Of a DNA stretch of 64,000 nt, positions 62,901-64,000 are shown in pieces. The DNA is from Montifringilla adamsi (lineage: Eukaryota; Chordata; Aves; Passeriformes; Passeridae). The translations under genes were made by a program, and so were the position numbers. Under the pieces are notes generated by a model that had not been told where the DNA came from, made no database searches, and saw only the letters and a program-made list of their open reading frames with translations. Where the stretch lies: positions 9,484,418 through 9,548,417 of the forward strand of contig JAGGNK010007004.1 in NCBI GenBank assembly GCA_017590115.1, in the 5' to 3' direction. Positions within the stretch are counted from its first letter, which is position 1. The number at the start of each line of letters is the position of its first letter.

Positions 62901-63402
62901 TTTGATTTTTTTTATCCCTTACTGTCTAAAATAGCTTTTCCTCCTTTTAGTTAGTAGGAACAGATGATTTTCACTATAGAAAAATTTCTGCTTTCATCTT
63001 CTGACTTACCAGAAATCCTAATCAATTTCTTTTGATAAATGCATTATTTACAGTCTTTTATCACATGTGCCAGTTTTAGAGACTTTTTCAGTGTACTCAT
63101 GCTATATAGTTTGAGCCAAATTCTCCTACGGAACAAACAGATGCATTTCTGTTATTTCAGAGGACTGAATTACAGGTTATAATTCATTGTCATATGCACT
63201 AGTGACTGTTAAAGTGAATTTTTCTGCCATAAGATACAGTATCTGACAGCTGATCTCTCTATAATACAGAGTAAAACAGACAAAAAAAAAATCCATTATA
63301 TAAAAAGCTGCTTCTTACCTCATCTTGGAGTCGTGATGTCAAACATAGTTTCATTGCAACCAAAAAAGCAAAAAAGAATAAAAATCCTGGACTTTTTTCC
63401 AT
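484..63402 (-). CDS. STAB2: Stabilin-2 (hyaluronan/scavenger receptor), 53 exons, 3' end outside window
   Basis: Stabilin-2 is a type I membrane receptor of liver, spleen and lymph sinusoidal endothelium. In the family it clears hyaluronan, chondroitin sulfate, heparin, modified proteins and phosphatidylserine-bearing cells by clathrin-mediated uptake. The 53 exons listed separately join in one frame of about 1901 codons, against 2551 residues in the full human protein. They encode a signal peptide (1-24), EGF blocks (about 75-370, 675-950, 1229-1548 and 1842 on) and six FAS1 domains (about 375-518, 519-665, 950-1080, 1081-1225, 1549-1683 and 1684-1841). I prefer STAB2 to STAB1 because several stretches match my memory of STAB2, for example [31 protein letters not shown] and CKEHY.NFVPG.GCSM. 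The Link domain, seventh FAS1, membrane helix and tail lie left of the window. Oddities are two relic exons in intron 18, one GC-AG intron and a duplicated donor at exon 51. Confidence 0.93.
1038..1094 (-). CDS. STAB2: STAB2 exon 52: Cys-rich linker, first part
   Basis: Encodes residues 1842-1860. [19 protein letters not shown], with C-x2-C-x5-C-P-P-G-T-K as in exon 34. The acceptor is ttttccag and the donor gtaaaa; 57 bp, phase 0-0. Intron 52 (608-1037) holds nothing recognisable. Confidence 0.92.
1095..2297 (-). other. STAB2 intron 51
   Basis: 1.2-kb GT-AG intron. The exon 51 duplicate lies at its 5' end; nothing else recognised. Confidence 0.65.
2198..2357. repeat. STAB2: 80-bp tandem duplication of the exon 51 3' half and donor
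   Basis: Units 2198-2277 and 2278-2357 differ at about six positions. Unit 2278-2357 is exon 51 coding sequence plus its donor and a little intron. The other unit lies in intron 51 and carries the same gtcagt donor at 2216-2217. Read through from exon 51, the frame stops at TGA 2271-2273. Confidence 0.93.
2298..2444 (-). CDS. STAB2: STAB2 exon 51: FAS1-6 C-terminus
   Basis: Encodes residues 1793-1841. [20 protein letters not shown] then [20 protein letters not shown], as in stabilin-2. The acceptor is tctcccag. The donor used here is ATG|gtcagt at 2296-2297, which keeps phase 0 and the family length. A second copy of this donor lies 80 bp downstream. Confidence 0.93.
2445..3657 (-). other. 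STAB2 intron 50 with CR1 and one repeat copy
   Basis: 1.2-kb GT-AG intron. A CR1 fragment fills about 2606-3119 and a copy of the 97-bp repeat lies at 3416-3512. Confidence 0.75.
2606..3119 (+). mobile_element. CR1 LINE 3' end with terminal octamer repeat
   Basis: Starts near GAGTACTTTGTCCAGCTCTG and continues with GTCCAGAGGAGGGTCATGAA, GGCTGAGAGAGCTGGGTCTG and AGATGCTGGAAGAAGTTGCC to TTCTTTCCAACCCAAACC, then ATTCTATGATTCTATGAT. This is the classic avian CR1 3' end. It is 5' truncated with an internal deletion and is antisense to STAB2. Confidence 0.95.
3658..3747 (-). CDS. STAB2: STAB2 exon 50: FAS1-6 strand region
   Basis: Encodes residues 1763-1792. [17 protein letters not shown] then [13 protein letters not shown]. 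The acceptor is ccccag and the donor gtaagt; phase 0-0. The reading frame is open through the 81-bp intron 49 as well, so one long open frame joins exons 49 and 50; the splice sites and family length argue for the intron. Confidence 0.93.
3829..4005 (-). CDS. STAB2: STAB2 exon 49: FAS1-6 core
   Basis: Encodes residues 1704-1762. [20 protein letters not shown] then [12 protein letters not shown] and [11 protein letters not shown], all close to stabilin-2. The acceptor is tgttgcag and the donor gtaagc; phase 0-0. Confidence 0.95.
4419..4478 (-). CDS. STAB2: STAB2 exon 48: start of FAS1-6
   Basis: Encodes residues 1684-1703 ([20 protein letters not shown]). The acceptor is tttgtag and the donor gtaagg; phase 0-0. 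Introns 47 (4479-4791) and 48 (4006-4418) hold nothing recognisable. Confidence 0.9.
4792..4917 (-). CDS. STAB2: STAB2 exon 47: FAS1-5 H2 motif
   Basis: Encodes residues 1642-1683. [15 protein letters not shown] then [15 protein letters not shown]. The acceptor is tttccag and the donor gtatgt; phase 0-0. Intron 46 (4918-5298) shows nothing recognisable. Confidence 0.95.
5299..5445 (-). CDS. STAB2: STAB2 exon 46: FAS1-5 YH motif
   Basis: Encodes residues 1593-1641. [20 protein letters not shown] with the YH motif, then [16 protein letters not shown]. The acceptor is cactgcag and the donor gtaacc; phase 0-0. Confidence 0.95.
5534..5617 (-). CDS. STAB2: STAB2 exon 45: FAS1-5 H1 region
   Basis: Encodes residues 1565-1592. 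[19 protein letters not shown] is the H1 motif. The acceptor is tttggcag and the donor gtaagt; phase 0-0. The downstream intron is only 88 bp. Confidence 0.93.
5618..7142 (-). other. STAB2 intron 44 with an LTR-like segment
   Basis: 1.5-kb GT-AG intron. It holds one copy of the 97-bp inverted repeat at 6629-6725 and, after it, an LTR-like stretch to about 6870. The rest is unremarkable. Confidence 0.6.
6600..6870 (+). mobile_element. Possible LTR fragment of an avian endogenous retrovirus
   Basis: The order is: 97-bp repeat copy, a promoter-like A/T-rich stretch, ATGGATCAGCCTTCTGCAAT, GGAGTCAATG, then TGGGGGCCCGTGACAAC, which resembles a proline-type primer binding site. This resembles the R-U5 and primer-binding-site end of avian LTRs, but edges and target duplication are not clear. 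It is not functional as seen. Confidence 0.4.
7143..7190 (-). CDS. STAB2: STAB2 exon 44: start of FAS1-5
   Basis: Encodes residues 1549-1564 ([16 protein letters not shown]). The acceptor is aattgcag and the donor gtaaga; 48 bp, phase 0-0. Confidence 0.88.
7593..7712 (-). CDS. STAB2: STAB2 exon 43: last EGF of the third block
   Basis: Encodes residues 1509-1548. [15 protein letters not shown] then [19 protein letters not shown], a near copy of stabilin-2. The acceptor is attacaag and the donor gtaaag; phase 0-0. Intron 43 (7191-7592) holds nothing recognisable. Confidence 0.94.
7713..9579 (-). other. STAB2 intron 42
   Basis: 1.9-kb GT-AG intron. A run of 32 A lies at 7904-7935. No clear LINE or exon recognised. 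Confidence 0.6.
7904..7935. repeat. A(32) homopolymer in intron 42
   Basis: Thirty-two consecutive A on the plus strand. No retrogene body could be recognised upstream of it, so its origin is unclear. Confidence 0.9.
9580..9651 (-). CDS. STAB2: STAB2 exon 42: EGF repeat end
   Basis: Encodes residues 1485-1508. [16 protein letters not shown] then TYISMCSQ. The acceptor is tttgtag and the donor gtgagt; 72 bp, phase 0-0. It has no long open frame of its own and was found from splice sites and EGF spacing. Confidence 0.91.
9652..10972 (-). other. STAB2 intron 41
   Basis: 1.3-kb GT-AG intron with no recognisable element. Confidence 0.6.
10973..11046 (-). CDS. STAB2: STAB2 exon 41: EGF repeat start
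   Basis: Encodes residues 1460-1484. [18 protein letters not shown] then TQTGPNQ. The acceptor is tataaag and the donor gtgagt; ends in phase 0. Confidence 0.93.
11548..11673 (-). CDS. STAB2: STAB2 exon 40: EGF repeat
   Basis: Encodes residues 1418-1460. [18 protein letters not shown] then [20 protein letters not shown]. The acceptor is ttttcag and the donor gtaagc; phase 1-1. Intron 40 (11047-11547) holds nothing recognisable. Confidence 0.94.
11674..13236 (-). other. STAB2 intron 39 (GC-AG)
   Basis: 1.6-kb intron starting gcaagt and ending ttttcag. It has an A-rich tract at about 11949-11998. No other element recognised. Confidence 0.75.
13237..13313 (-). CDS. STAB2: STAB2 exon 39: EGF repeat, GC donor
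   Basis: Encodes residues 1392-1418. [20 protein letters not shown] then NGTFCT. The acceptor is ccttag. The donor is CACAG|gcaagt, a GC donor with otherwise perfect consensus; it joins exon 40 in phase 1 to give TAIDAC. Intron 38 (13314-14364) shows nothing recognisable. Confidence 0.9.
14365..14410 (-). CDS. STAB2: STAB2 exon 38: small EGF exon
   Basis: Encodes residues 1377-1392. [15 protein letters not shown] matches the family (CNGTCHTSANC). The acceptor is cttgcag and the donor gtatgt; 46 bp, phase 1 to 2. Intron 37 (14411-15372) holds nothing recognisable. Confidence 0.88.
15373..15468 (-). CDS. STAB2: STAB2 exon 37: EGF-like repeat
   Basis: Encodes residues 1345-1377. [19 protein letters not shown] then [12 protein letters not shown]. 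The acceptor is tcccacag and the donor gtgagt; phase 1-1. Confidence 0.94.
15469..16197 (-). other. STAB2 intron 36 with local duplications
   Basis: 729-bp GT-AG intron. Two kinds of local duplicate fill much of it: a 130-bp unit at about 15801-15930 and 16012-16141, and a shorter unit at about 15499-15567 and 15925-15997. Confidence 0.7.
15801..16141. repeat. Direct duplication, 211-bp offset
   Basis: The segment starting AGCCTAGGGATTAGAAAGAA at 15801 recurs at 16012 with few changes, through GCCTATTAGGAAGTGCT and GGTTAGAAGA.AAAAGGGGA. Between the copies sits a second unit that also occurs at 15499. Confidence 0.85.
16198..16393 (-). CDS. STAB2: STAB2 exon 36: [10 protein letters not shown] and laminin-type EGF
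   Basis: Encodes residues 1280-1345. [18 protein letters not shown] then [17 protein letters not shown] and [13 protein letters not shown]. The acceptor is tttgcag and the donor gtaccc; ends in phase 1. It is far more G+C and CpG rich than its neighbours, and its antisense frames are open as a side effect. Confidence 0.94.
16394..17086 (-). other. STAB2 intron 35, largely CR1
   Basis: 693-bp GT-AG intron. A CR1 fragment occupies about 16430-16710, and its 5' truncation point is within about 40-50 bp of the exon 36 acceptor. Confidence 0.7.
16430..16710 (+). mobile_element. CR1 LINE 3' fragment near exon 36
   Basis: Contains ATTAGGAAGAAATTATTTAG, CACTGGAACAGGTTTCCCAG, a GGGACTAGATGAACTTTTAT segment and CCCTTCCAACCCAAACTAG, ending near TTGATTCTGTGG. 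This is the typical CR1 3' end, antisense to STAB2 and 5' truncated. Confidence 0.87.
17087..17182 (-). CDS. STAB2: STAB2 exon 35: Cys-rich linker, second part
   Basis: Encodes residues 1248-1279. [11 protein letters not shown] then [15 protein letters not shown] chose the acceptor tttgctcag, four bases upstream of a second AG, because the second would give an immediate frameshift and stop. The donor is gtgagt; phase 0-0. Confidence 0.91.
17183..18375 (-). other. STAB2 intron 34
   Basis: 1.2-kb GT-AG intron with no recognisable element. Confidence 0.6.
18376..18432 (-). CDS. STAB2: STAB2 exon 34: Cys-rich linker, first part
   Basis: Encodes residues 1229-1247. [19 protein letters not shown], with C-x2-C-x5-C-P-P-G-T-K. 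The acceptor is gcataag and the donor gtaaga; 57 bp, phase 0-0. It is the paralogue of the exon that is a relic in intron 18. Intron 33 (18433-19021) holds nothing recognisable. Confidence 0.9.
19022..19147 (-). CDS. STAB2: STAB2 exon 33: FAS1-4 C-terminus
   Basis: Encodes residues 1187-1228. [19 protein letters not shown] then KNRCDINNT. The acceptor is cttgcag and the donor gtaagt; phase 0-0. Intron 32 (19148-20185) shows nothing recognisable. Confidence 0.95.
20186..20317 (-). CDS. STAB2: STAB2 exon 32: FAS1-4 YH motif
   Basis: Encodes residues 1143-1186. [19 protein letters not shown] then [19 protein letters not shown], a near copy of stabilin-2. The acceptor is gttggcag and the donor gtactg; phase 0-0. 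Confidence 0.95.
20318..22744 (-). other. STAB2 intron 31
   Basis: 2.4-kb GT-AG intron. A T-rich tract lies at about 21600-21632 and an AT-rich stretch at about 20762-20800. No exon or mobile element recognised. Confidence 0.6.
22745..22852 (-). CDS. STAB2: STAB2 exon 31: FAS1-4 H1 region
   Basis: Encodes residues 1107-1142. [20 protein letters not shown] then [11 protein letters not shown]. The acceptor is acaacag and the donor gtatgt; phase 0-0. Intron 30 is 117 bp. Confidence 0.93.
22970..23062 (-). CDS. STAB2: STAB2 exon 30: start of FAS1-4
   Basis: Encodes residues 1076-1106. [19 protein letters not shown] matches stabilin-2 almost exactly. The acceptor is ctctgcag and the donor gtaagc; phase 0-0. 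Confidence 0.94.
23210..23287 (-). CDS. STAB2: STAB2 exon 29: FAS1-3 H2 motif
   Basis: Encodes residues 1050-1075. [16 protein letters not shown] then [10 protein letters not shown], the H2 motif. The acceptor is ttctgcag and the donor gtatca; phase 0-0. Intron 28 (23288-24214) holds nothing recognisable. Confidence 0.94.
24215..24329 (-). CDS. STAB2: STAB2 exon 28: FAS1-3 YH motif
   Basis: Encodes residues 1011-1049. [14 protein letters not shown] then [12 protein letters not shown], a close stabilin-2 match. The acceptor is cctttag and the donor gtgaga; ends in phase 0. No methionine-initiated open frame marks this exon; it was found by family sequence and splice sites. Confidence 0.92.
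24694..24830 (-). CDS. STAB2: STAB2 exon 27: FAS1-3 H1 region
   Basis: Encodes residues 966-1011. [15 protein letters not shown] is the H1 motif; SNIPTLLK follows. The acceptor is ccatgcag. I place the donor at gtacgt (24692-24693) rather than the GT four bases on, because only this gives phase 2 and restores KYH with exon 28. Confidence 0.9.
25454..25471. repeat. TTAA microsatellite
   Basis: Tandem ATTA/TTAA units, about four and a half copies, in intron 26. Confidence 0.85.
26660..27055 (+). mobile_element. CR1 LINE 3' fragment
   Basis: Starts in the segment GTTCAGCCTGGAGGAAAGAAG and runs through ...GGATTTAGGTTTGATAT, ACACTGGAAGAGGTTGC and GATTGGACCAGATGGACTTT to TTCCATGATTCTG. This is the usual order of the avian CR1 3' end. 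It is 5' truncated, diverged, and antisense to STAB2. Confidence 0.85.
27621..27668 (-). CDS. STAB2: STAB2 exon 26: start of FAS1-3
   Basis: Encodes residues 950-965 ([16 protein letters not shown]). The acceptor is tcatcag and the donor gtaagt; 48 bp, phase 0-0. The matching 48-bp exon 44 starts FAS1-5, showing the repeated exon plan. Confidence 0.9.
28676..28771 (-). CDS. STAB2: STAB2 exon 25: last EGF of the second block
   Basis: Encodes residues 918-949. [19 protein letters not shown], the usual bridge (CYGN) from EGF into FAS1. The acceptor is ttcaaag and the donor gtaagt; phase 0-0. Intron 25 (27669-28675) holds nothing recognisable. Confidence 0.93.
29473..29568 (-). CDS. STAB2: STAB2 exon 24: EGF repeat
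   Basis: Encodes residues 886-917. [20 protein letters not shown] then [11 protein letters not shown]. The acceptor is atgacag and the donor gtgagt; phase 0-0. Intron 23 (29569-29966) and intron 24 (28772-29472) show nothing recognisable. Confidence 0.93.
29967..30125 (-). CDS. STAB2: STAB2 exon 23: EGF repeats
   Basis: Encodes residues 833-885. [16 protein letters not shown] then [14 protein letters not shown] with the closing IGPGQ. The acceptor is cccctag and the donor gtaggt; phase 0-0. Intron 22 is 195 bp. Confidence 0.94.
30321..30414 (-). CDS. STAB2: STAB2 exon 22: EGF repeat
   Basis: Encodes residues 801-832. [15 protein letters not shown] then DPC...NPGGCNIN. The acceptor is tctgtag and the donor gtaagt; ends in phase 0. 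Confidence 0.93.
31407..31587 (-). CDS. STAB2: STAB2 exon 21: EGF repeats
   Basis: Encodes residues 741-801. [19 protein letters not shown], then [13 protein letters not shown], then [14 protein letters not shown]. The acceptor is ctgctag and the donor gtaagt; ends in phase 2. Intron 21 (30415-31406) holds nothing recognisable. Confidence 0.94.
31588..32805 (-). other. STAB2 intron 20
   Basis: 1.2-kb GT-AG intron; no recognisable element. Confidence 0.6.
32806..32917 (-). CDS. STAB2: STAB2 exon 20: laminin-type EGF repeat
   Basis: Encodes residues 704-741. [16 protein letters not shown] then [16 protein letters not shown]. The acceptor is atcacag and the donor gtaagt; ends in phase 1. Intron 19 (32918-33437) shows nothing recognisable. 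Confidence 0.93.
33438..33524 (-). CDS. STAB2: STAB2 exon 19: [10 protein letters not shown] and EGF start
   Basis: Encodes residues 675-703. [17 protein letters not shown] then PCSGNGQ starts the second EGF block. The acceptor is attttgcag and the donor gtaagc; phase 0-0. Joined directly to exon 18 it stays in frame, without the linker. Confidence 0.93.
34684..34758 (-). pseudogene. Relic of a STAB2 linker exon (second of two), donor lost
   Basis: Twenty-five open codons follow an aaaacag acceptor. They start RC and include [11 protein letters not shown], very close to the family GCARYCN.T.K. The exon would be 75 bp in phase 0 and would leave the usual eight residues before the next CC pair. 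At the expected donor the sequence is AAG|ctatag rather than AAG|gt, so position +1 is C, and the frame stops at once (CTA TAG). A nine-A run inside is prone to slippage. It looks like an exon disabled mainly by donor loss. Confidence 0.65.
35532..35609 (-). pseudogene. Relic of a STAB2 linker exon (first of two)
   Basis: A good acceptor (tttccatctag) precedes a frame reading [15 protein letters not shown]. This has the C-x2-C-x7-C-P spacing that the human linker exon has (as I recall it), while the two paralogous linkers in this gene have x5. The frame then meets TGA at 35532-35534 and there is no GT donor between the last cysteine and that stop. Length would be about 24 codons in phase 0. 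It could be a chance match, but its order, strand and cysteine spacing fit. Confidence 0.55.
38665..38814 (-). CDS. STAB2: STAB2 exon 18: FAS1-2 C-terminus
   Basis: Encodes residues 625-674. [20 protein letters not shown] is nearly identical to the stabilin-2 signature, and CDETSQLTK ends the domain. The acceptor is tttcatag and the donor gtaaga; ends in phase 0. In the family the next residues are a Cys-rich linker, but here the next intact exon is 5.1 kb downstream. Confidence 0.94.
39755..39835 (-). CDS. STAB2: STAB2 exon 17: FAS1-2 middle
   Basis: Encodes residues 598-624 ([16 protein letters not shown]...). The acceptor is atttcag and the donor gtaagt; phase 0-0. Intron 16 (39836-40501) and intron 17 (38815-39754) show nothing recognisable. 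Confidence 0.92.
40502..40555 (-). CDS. STAB2: STAB2 exon 16: FAS1-2 YH motif
   Basis: Encodes residues 580-597. [15 protein letters not shown] carries the YH motif. The acceptor is gggcag and the donor gtgagc; phase 0-0. Intron 15 (40556-41193) holds nothing recognisable. Confidence 0.92.
41194..41313 (-). CDS. STAB2: STAB2 exon 15: FAS1-2 H1 region
   Basis: Encodes residues 540-579. [15 protein letters not shown] is the H1 motif. I chose the acceptor aaaacag at 41314 because it keeps phase 0 and adds the conserved KTGLG start; a nearer AG would break the frame. The donor is gtacag. Confidence 0.9.
41406..41468 (-). CDS. STAB2: STAB2 exon 14: start of FAS1-2
   Basis: Encodes residues 519-539 ([20 protein letters not shown]). 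The acceptor is atttcag and the donor gtaagg; phase 0-0. The downstream intron (41314-41405) is only 92 bp, the second shortest after intron 45. Confidence 0.9.
41755..41926. repeat. A(26) and T(51) tracts in intron 13
   Basis: A run of 26 A at 41755-41780 and a run of 51 T at 41876-41926, 95 bp apart, in intron 13 (41469-42307). They are complementary and could pair. Tract lengths in assemblies are often unreliable. Confidence 0.9.
42308..42451 (-). CDS. STAB2: STAB2 exon 13: FAS1-1 C-terminal H2 motif
   Basis: Encodes residues 471-518. [18 protein letters not shown] is a textbook H2 motif closing FAS1-1. The acceptor is tttcag and the donor gtgagc; phase 0-0. Confidence 0.94.
42452..43737 (-). 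other. STAB2 intron 12
   Basis: 1.3-kb GT-AG intron with no recognisable element apart from a short C-rich run near 43395-43415. Confidence 0.6.
43738..43887 (-). CDS. STAB2: STAB2 exon 12: FAS1-1 middle, YH-type motif
   Basis: Encodes residues 421-470. [15 protein letters not shown] is the YH-type motif region, followed by YTLTGKSGE. The acceptor is tttctag and the donor gtaagt; phase 0-0. Confidence 0.94.
44540..44622 (-). CDS. STAB2: STAB2 exon 11: FAS1-1 core strand
   Basis: Encodes residues 393-420. [16 protein letters not shown] is the conserved H1 region of a fasciclin domain. The acceptor is tcataag and the donor gtaagt; ends in phase 0. Intron 11 (43888-44539) holds nothing recognisable. 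Confidence 0.94.
44623..46223 (-). other. STAB2 intron 10
   Basis: 1.6-kb GT-AG intron. It contains a 10-bp-arm palindrome at 45370-45401 and a short direct duplication at about 46029-46080 (unit TTCATGGTGTGAGGAGCAGA). Nothing else seen. Confidence 0.6.
46224..46357 (-). CDS. STAB2: STAB2 exon 10: end of EGF, start of FAS1-1
   Basis: Encodes residues 348-393. TCTC...[14 protein letters not shown] finishes the EGF block and enters the first FAS1 domain (LQELN...QGKLTS). The acceptor is cttcccag and the donor gtgagt; ends in phase 1. Confidence 0.92.
46358..49698 (-). other. STAB2 intron 9
   Basis: 3.3-kb GT-AG intron. A T-rich tract lies at about 46926-46952. No exon-like segment, CR1 or RNA gene was recognised; open frames here are short and featureless. 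Confidence 0.6.
49699..49832 (-). CDS. STAB2: STAB2 exon 9: EGF repeats
   Basis: Encodes residues 304-348. [20 protein letters not shown] is a stabilin-2 signature. The next repeat reads [17 protein letters not shown]. The acceptor is tttag and the donor gtgagt; ends in phase 2. Intron 8 (49833-50564) shows nothing recognisable. Confidence 0.93.
50565..50761 (-). CDS. STAB2: STAB2 exon 8: EGF repeats
   Basis: Encodes residues 238-303. The order INPC...[27 protein letters not shown] then DPCQ...CPAQSS.C.YDGPGK matches stabilin-2 closely. The acceptor is tcacaag and the donor gtcagt, slightly weak; ends in phase 0. Confidence 0.93.
50762..52266 (-). other. STAB2 intron 7 with a small tandem duplication
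   Basis: 1.5-kb GT-AG intron. A 33-bp segment at 51661-51693 recurs with a few changes at 51732-51764, a 71-bp offset. Otherwise nothing seen. Confidence 0.65.
52267..52392 (-). CDS. STAB2: STAB2 exon 7: EGF-like repeat
   Basis: Encodes residues 196-238. Contains six cysteines in EGF spacing, from [11 protein letters not shown] to [12 protein letters not shown]. The acceptor is cccccag and the donor gtgagt; phase 1-1. Intron 6 (52393-53128) holds nothing recognisable. Confidence 0.93.
53129..53224 (-). CDS. STAB2: STAB2 exon 6: EGF-like repeat
   Basis: Encodes residues 164-196. Reads [19 protein letters not shown]...Y.G..CD, a complete EGF-like repeat. The acceptor is ctgtag and the donor gtaagt; phase 1 on both sides, the symmetrical phase of shuffled EGF exons. 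Confidence 0.93.
53225..54966 (-). other. STAB2 intron 5
   Basis: 1.7-kb GT-AG intron between two EGF exons. No exon-like segment, retroposon or RNA gene was recognised. Confidence 0.6.
54967..55036 (-). CDS. STAB2: STAB2 exon 5: second half of laminin-type EGF repeat
   Basis: Encodes residues 141-164. [19 protein letters not shown] closes the repeat begun in exon 4. The acceptor is attcacag and the donor gtaaat; ends in phase 1. Intron 4 (55037-55873) on its upstream side shows nothing recognisable. Confidence 0.92.
55874..55959 (-). CDS. STAB2: STAB2 exon 4: first half of a laminin-type EGF repeat
   Basis: Encodes residues 112-140. Reads [26 protein letters not shown], an EGF repeat start with the DGNGTC turn common in stabilins. 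The acceptor is tttccag and the donor gtatgt; ends in phase 0. Confidence 0.92.
55960..59946 (-). other. STAB2 intron 3
   Basis: 4.0-kb GT-AG intron. It holds an 18-base C run at 58179-58196 and one copy of a 21-bp sequence (58367-58387) that recurs exactly at 51706-51726. No exon, RNA gene or CR1 was recognised. Confidence 0.65.
58179..58196. repeat. C(18) homopolymer in intron 3
   Basis: Eighteen consecutive C on the plus strand, so G on the transcribed RNA of STAB2. Such a run can form quadruplex structures and is rare by chance in A+T-rich introns. Confidence 0.9.
59947..60062 (-). CDS. STAB2: STAB2 exon 3: GC..C and CC.G.WGPDC motif
   Basis: Encodes residues 73-112. The segment GCRHRC...[12 protein letters not shown] is the hallmark lead-in to the first stabilin EGF block. 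The acceptor is ttccacag and the donor gtgagt; ends in phase 1. Confidence 0.92.
60063..60986 (-). other. STAB2 intron 2, AT-rich
   Basis: GT-AG intron. Between about 60790 and 60960 it is very AT-rich, with many copies of the self-complementary motif AATATT(A). No coding or RNA feature seen. Confidence 0.65.
60987..61120 (-). CDS. STAB2: STAB2 exon 2: N-terminal Cys-rich segment
   Basis: Encodes residues 29-73. Contains the [15 protein letters not shown] pattern typical of the mature N-terminus of stabilin-2. The acceptor is ctgcag and the donor gtatct; the exon ends in phase 2, in an Arg codon completed by exon 3. Confidence 0.9.
61121..63318 (-). other. STAB2 intron 1
   Basis: GT-AG intron of 2.2 kb. 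A 15-bp tandem repeat with two full copies and a partial third lies at 62546-62580. A 125-codon plus-strand open frame at 61797-62174 has no recognisable domain and is judged to be chance. Nothing else seen. Confidence 0.7.
63319..63402 (-). CDS. STAB2: STAB2 exon 1: start codon and signal peptide
   Basis: Encodes residues 1-28. The start at 63402 has a strong Kozak context (A at -3, G at +4). A hydrophobic core [12 protein letters not shown] is followed by small residues, a typical secretory signal peptide. The donor is gtaagaag and the exon ends in phase 0. A longer upstream reading in another frame was not used because it lacks a signal peptide and does not join exon 2. Confidence 0.9.
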
Positions 63403-64000
63403 TGTGAATTGGACTTTTTTCTTTCAGAGCCGTCCAAGCATGAAAATTCAAATTTTGACATGAAATGATTGTTAGGGGTGCTGTTTTTTCTGCATTCTCA
63501 GGCAAATACTTTTAACAGGACTCTTGTCTTCCCCAAGGTAAATGAGTGAAGGATAAGGCATGCAGAGCTTGCCTAGGCAGGAGAGATTCCAAAATGCAGA
63601 GTATTTGCTGAAAGCTGTCACTGGAAAGCTGAATAAAACCTCCCTCACTGAATGCCAGGATATCCTGACAGGGCTCCCATCATTTATTCCTCTCTCTGGA
63701 GCTGCTGATAGTACAAAACCAAGGACACTGAACTGTTATGACAGAAGATGATTCTAGGTGAGCATGGATAGGGGGCTGGAATAGCTACTGGGCTTCTTAT
63801 TATTATAGTTATTTAACCAATCTAAGGGAGAGCAAAGGATCTCTGGAAGTTGGCTTATCAGCCCTGATAACAAAAGGATAGGTCACCCCAATGGGGTTCT
63901 GGGAGAAATACAATGGATTTTATCTCAGGAGGCCAAAAGAACCTCTTCCAGATTTGCTTAGCTAGATAAAAAGGGGCATATTTTTCTCCCTTTTTGCTAT
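63403..64000 (-). promoter_or_regulatory. 5' flank and presumed 5' UTR/promoter of STAB2
   Basis: This is the sequence upstream of the start codon. No clear TATA box or CpG island is visible. A weak TTAAAA lies at 63510-63515, 108 bp before the ATG. A perfect GATA palindrome, TTATCA-gccc-TGATAA, lies at 63855-63870 with another GATA core at 63876-63881. GATA factors act in sinusoidal endothelium, so a regulatory role is possible but is inference. The transcription start cannot be placed from sequence alone. Confidence 0.3.

Noticed and set aside
484..63402. Assignment to STAB1 rather than STAB2
   Set aside because: The two paralogues share the domain plan, but many local matches recalled here are specific to STAB2. 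An alignment to both would settle it.
1..64000. CRISPR arrays, bacterial operons, tRNA or rRNA genes
   Set aside because: None seen; the intron and exon structure and CR1 elements show vertebrate nuclear DNA.

Overview
The window is vertebrate genomic DNA, most likely from a bird. It contains three 5'-truncated CR1 retroposons; one of them ends in the short ATTCTATG-type 3' terminal repeat that is characteristic of avian CR1. It also has small exons in introns of roughly 0.1-5 kb.

One gene on the minus strand accounts for all recognisable coding sequence: stabilin-2 (STAB2, also called HARE), a large endocytic scavenger receptor of sinusoidal endothelium. I could place 53 intact coding exons by reading both strands for splice sites and for a continuous reading frame. 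They run from the start codon and signal peptide at 63402 down to 484. They sum to 5704 coding bases, about 1901 codons, and the splice phases agree at every junction. The first exon starts about 600 bases from the right edge. The last exon ends in phase 1, so the C-terminal part known in the family (more EGF repeats, Link domain, last FAS1 domain, membrane helix, cytoplasmic tail) lies beyond the left edge.

Layout along the protein: signal peptide; Cys-rich N-terminus and EGF block (exons 1-10, 63.4-46.2 kb); FAS1 domains 1-2 (exons 10-18, 46.3-38.7 kb); a second EGF block (exons 19-25, 33.5-28.7 kb); FAS1 domains 3-4 (exons 26-33, 27.7-19.0 kb); a third EGF block (exons 34-43, 18.4-7.6 kb); FAS1 domains 5-6 (exons 44-51, 7.2-2.3 kb); and the start of a fourth EGF block (exons 52-53).

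The most unusual observations concern exon structure. (1) In the 5.1-kb intron 18, where two small linker exons are expected from the family, there are two colinear exon-like relics (35532-35609 and 34684-34758). They still carry the right cysteine spacing, but both lack a GT donor. Skipping both keeps the frame, so this lineage may have lost a six-cysteine linker. (2) The 3' half of exon 51 and its splice donor are duplicated in tandem, 80 bp apart. The downstream copy of the donor would add a premature stop. (3) Intron 39 begins with GC and is a GC-AG intron. (4) A 97-bp repeat occurs twice in inverted orientation (3416-3512 and 6629-6725); the second copy lies beside an LTR-like segment.

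I see no other protein-coding gene, no tRNA or rRNA gene and no CRISPR array. Exon calls rest on reading the frame, the splice signals and recalled stabilin family sequence; no alignment or transcript data were available.
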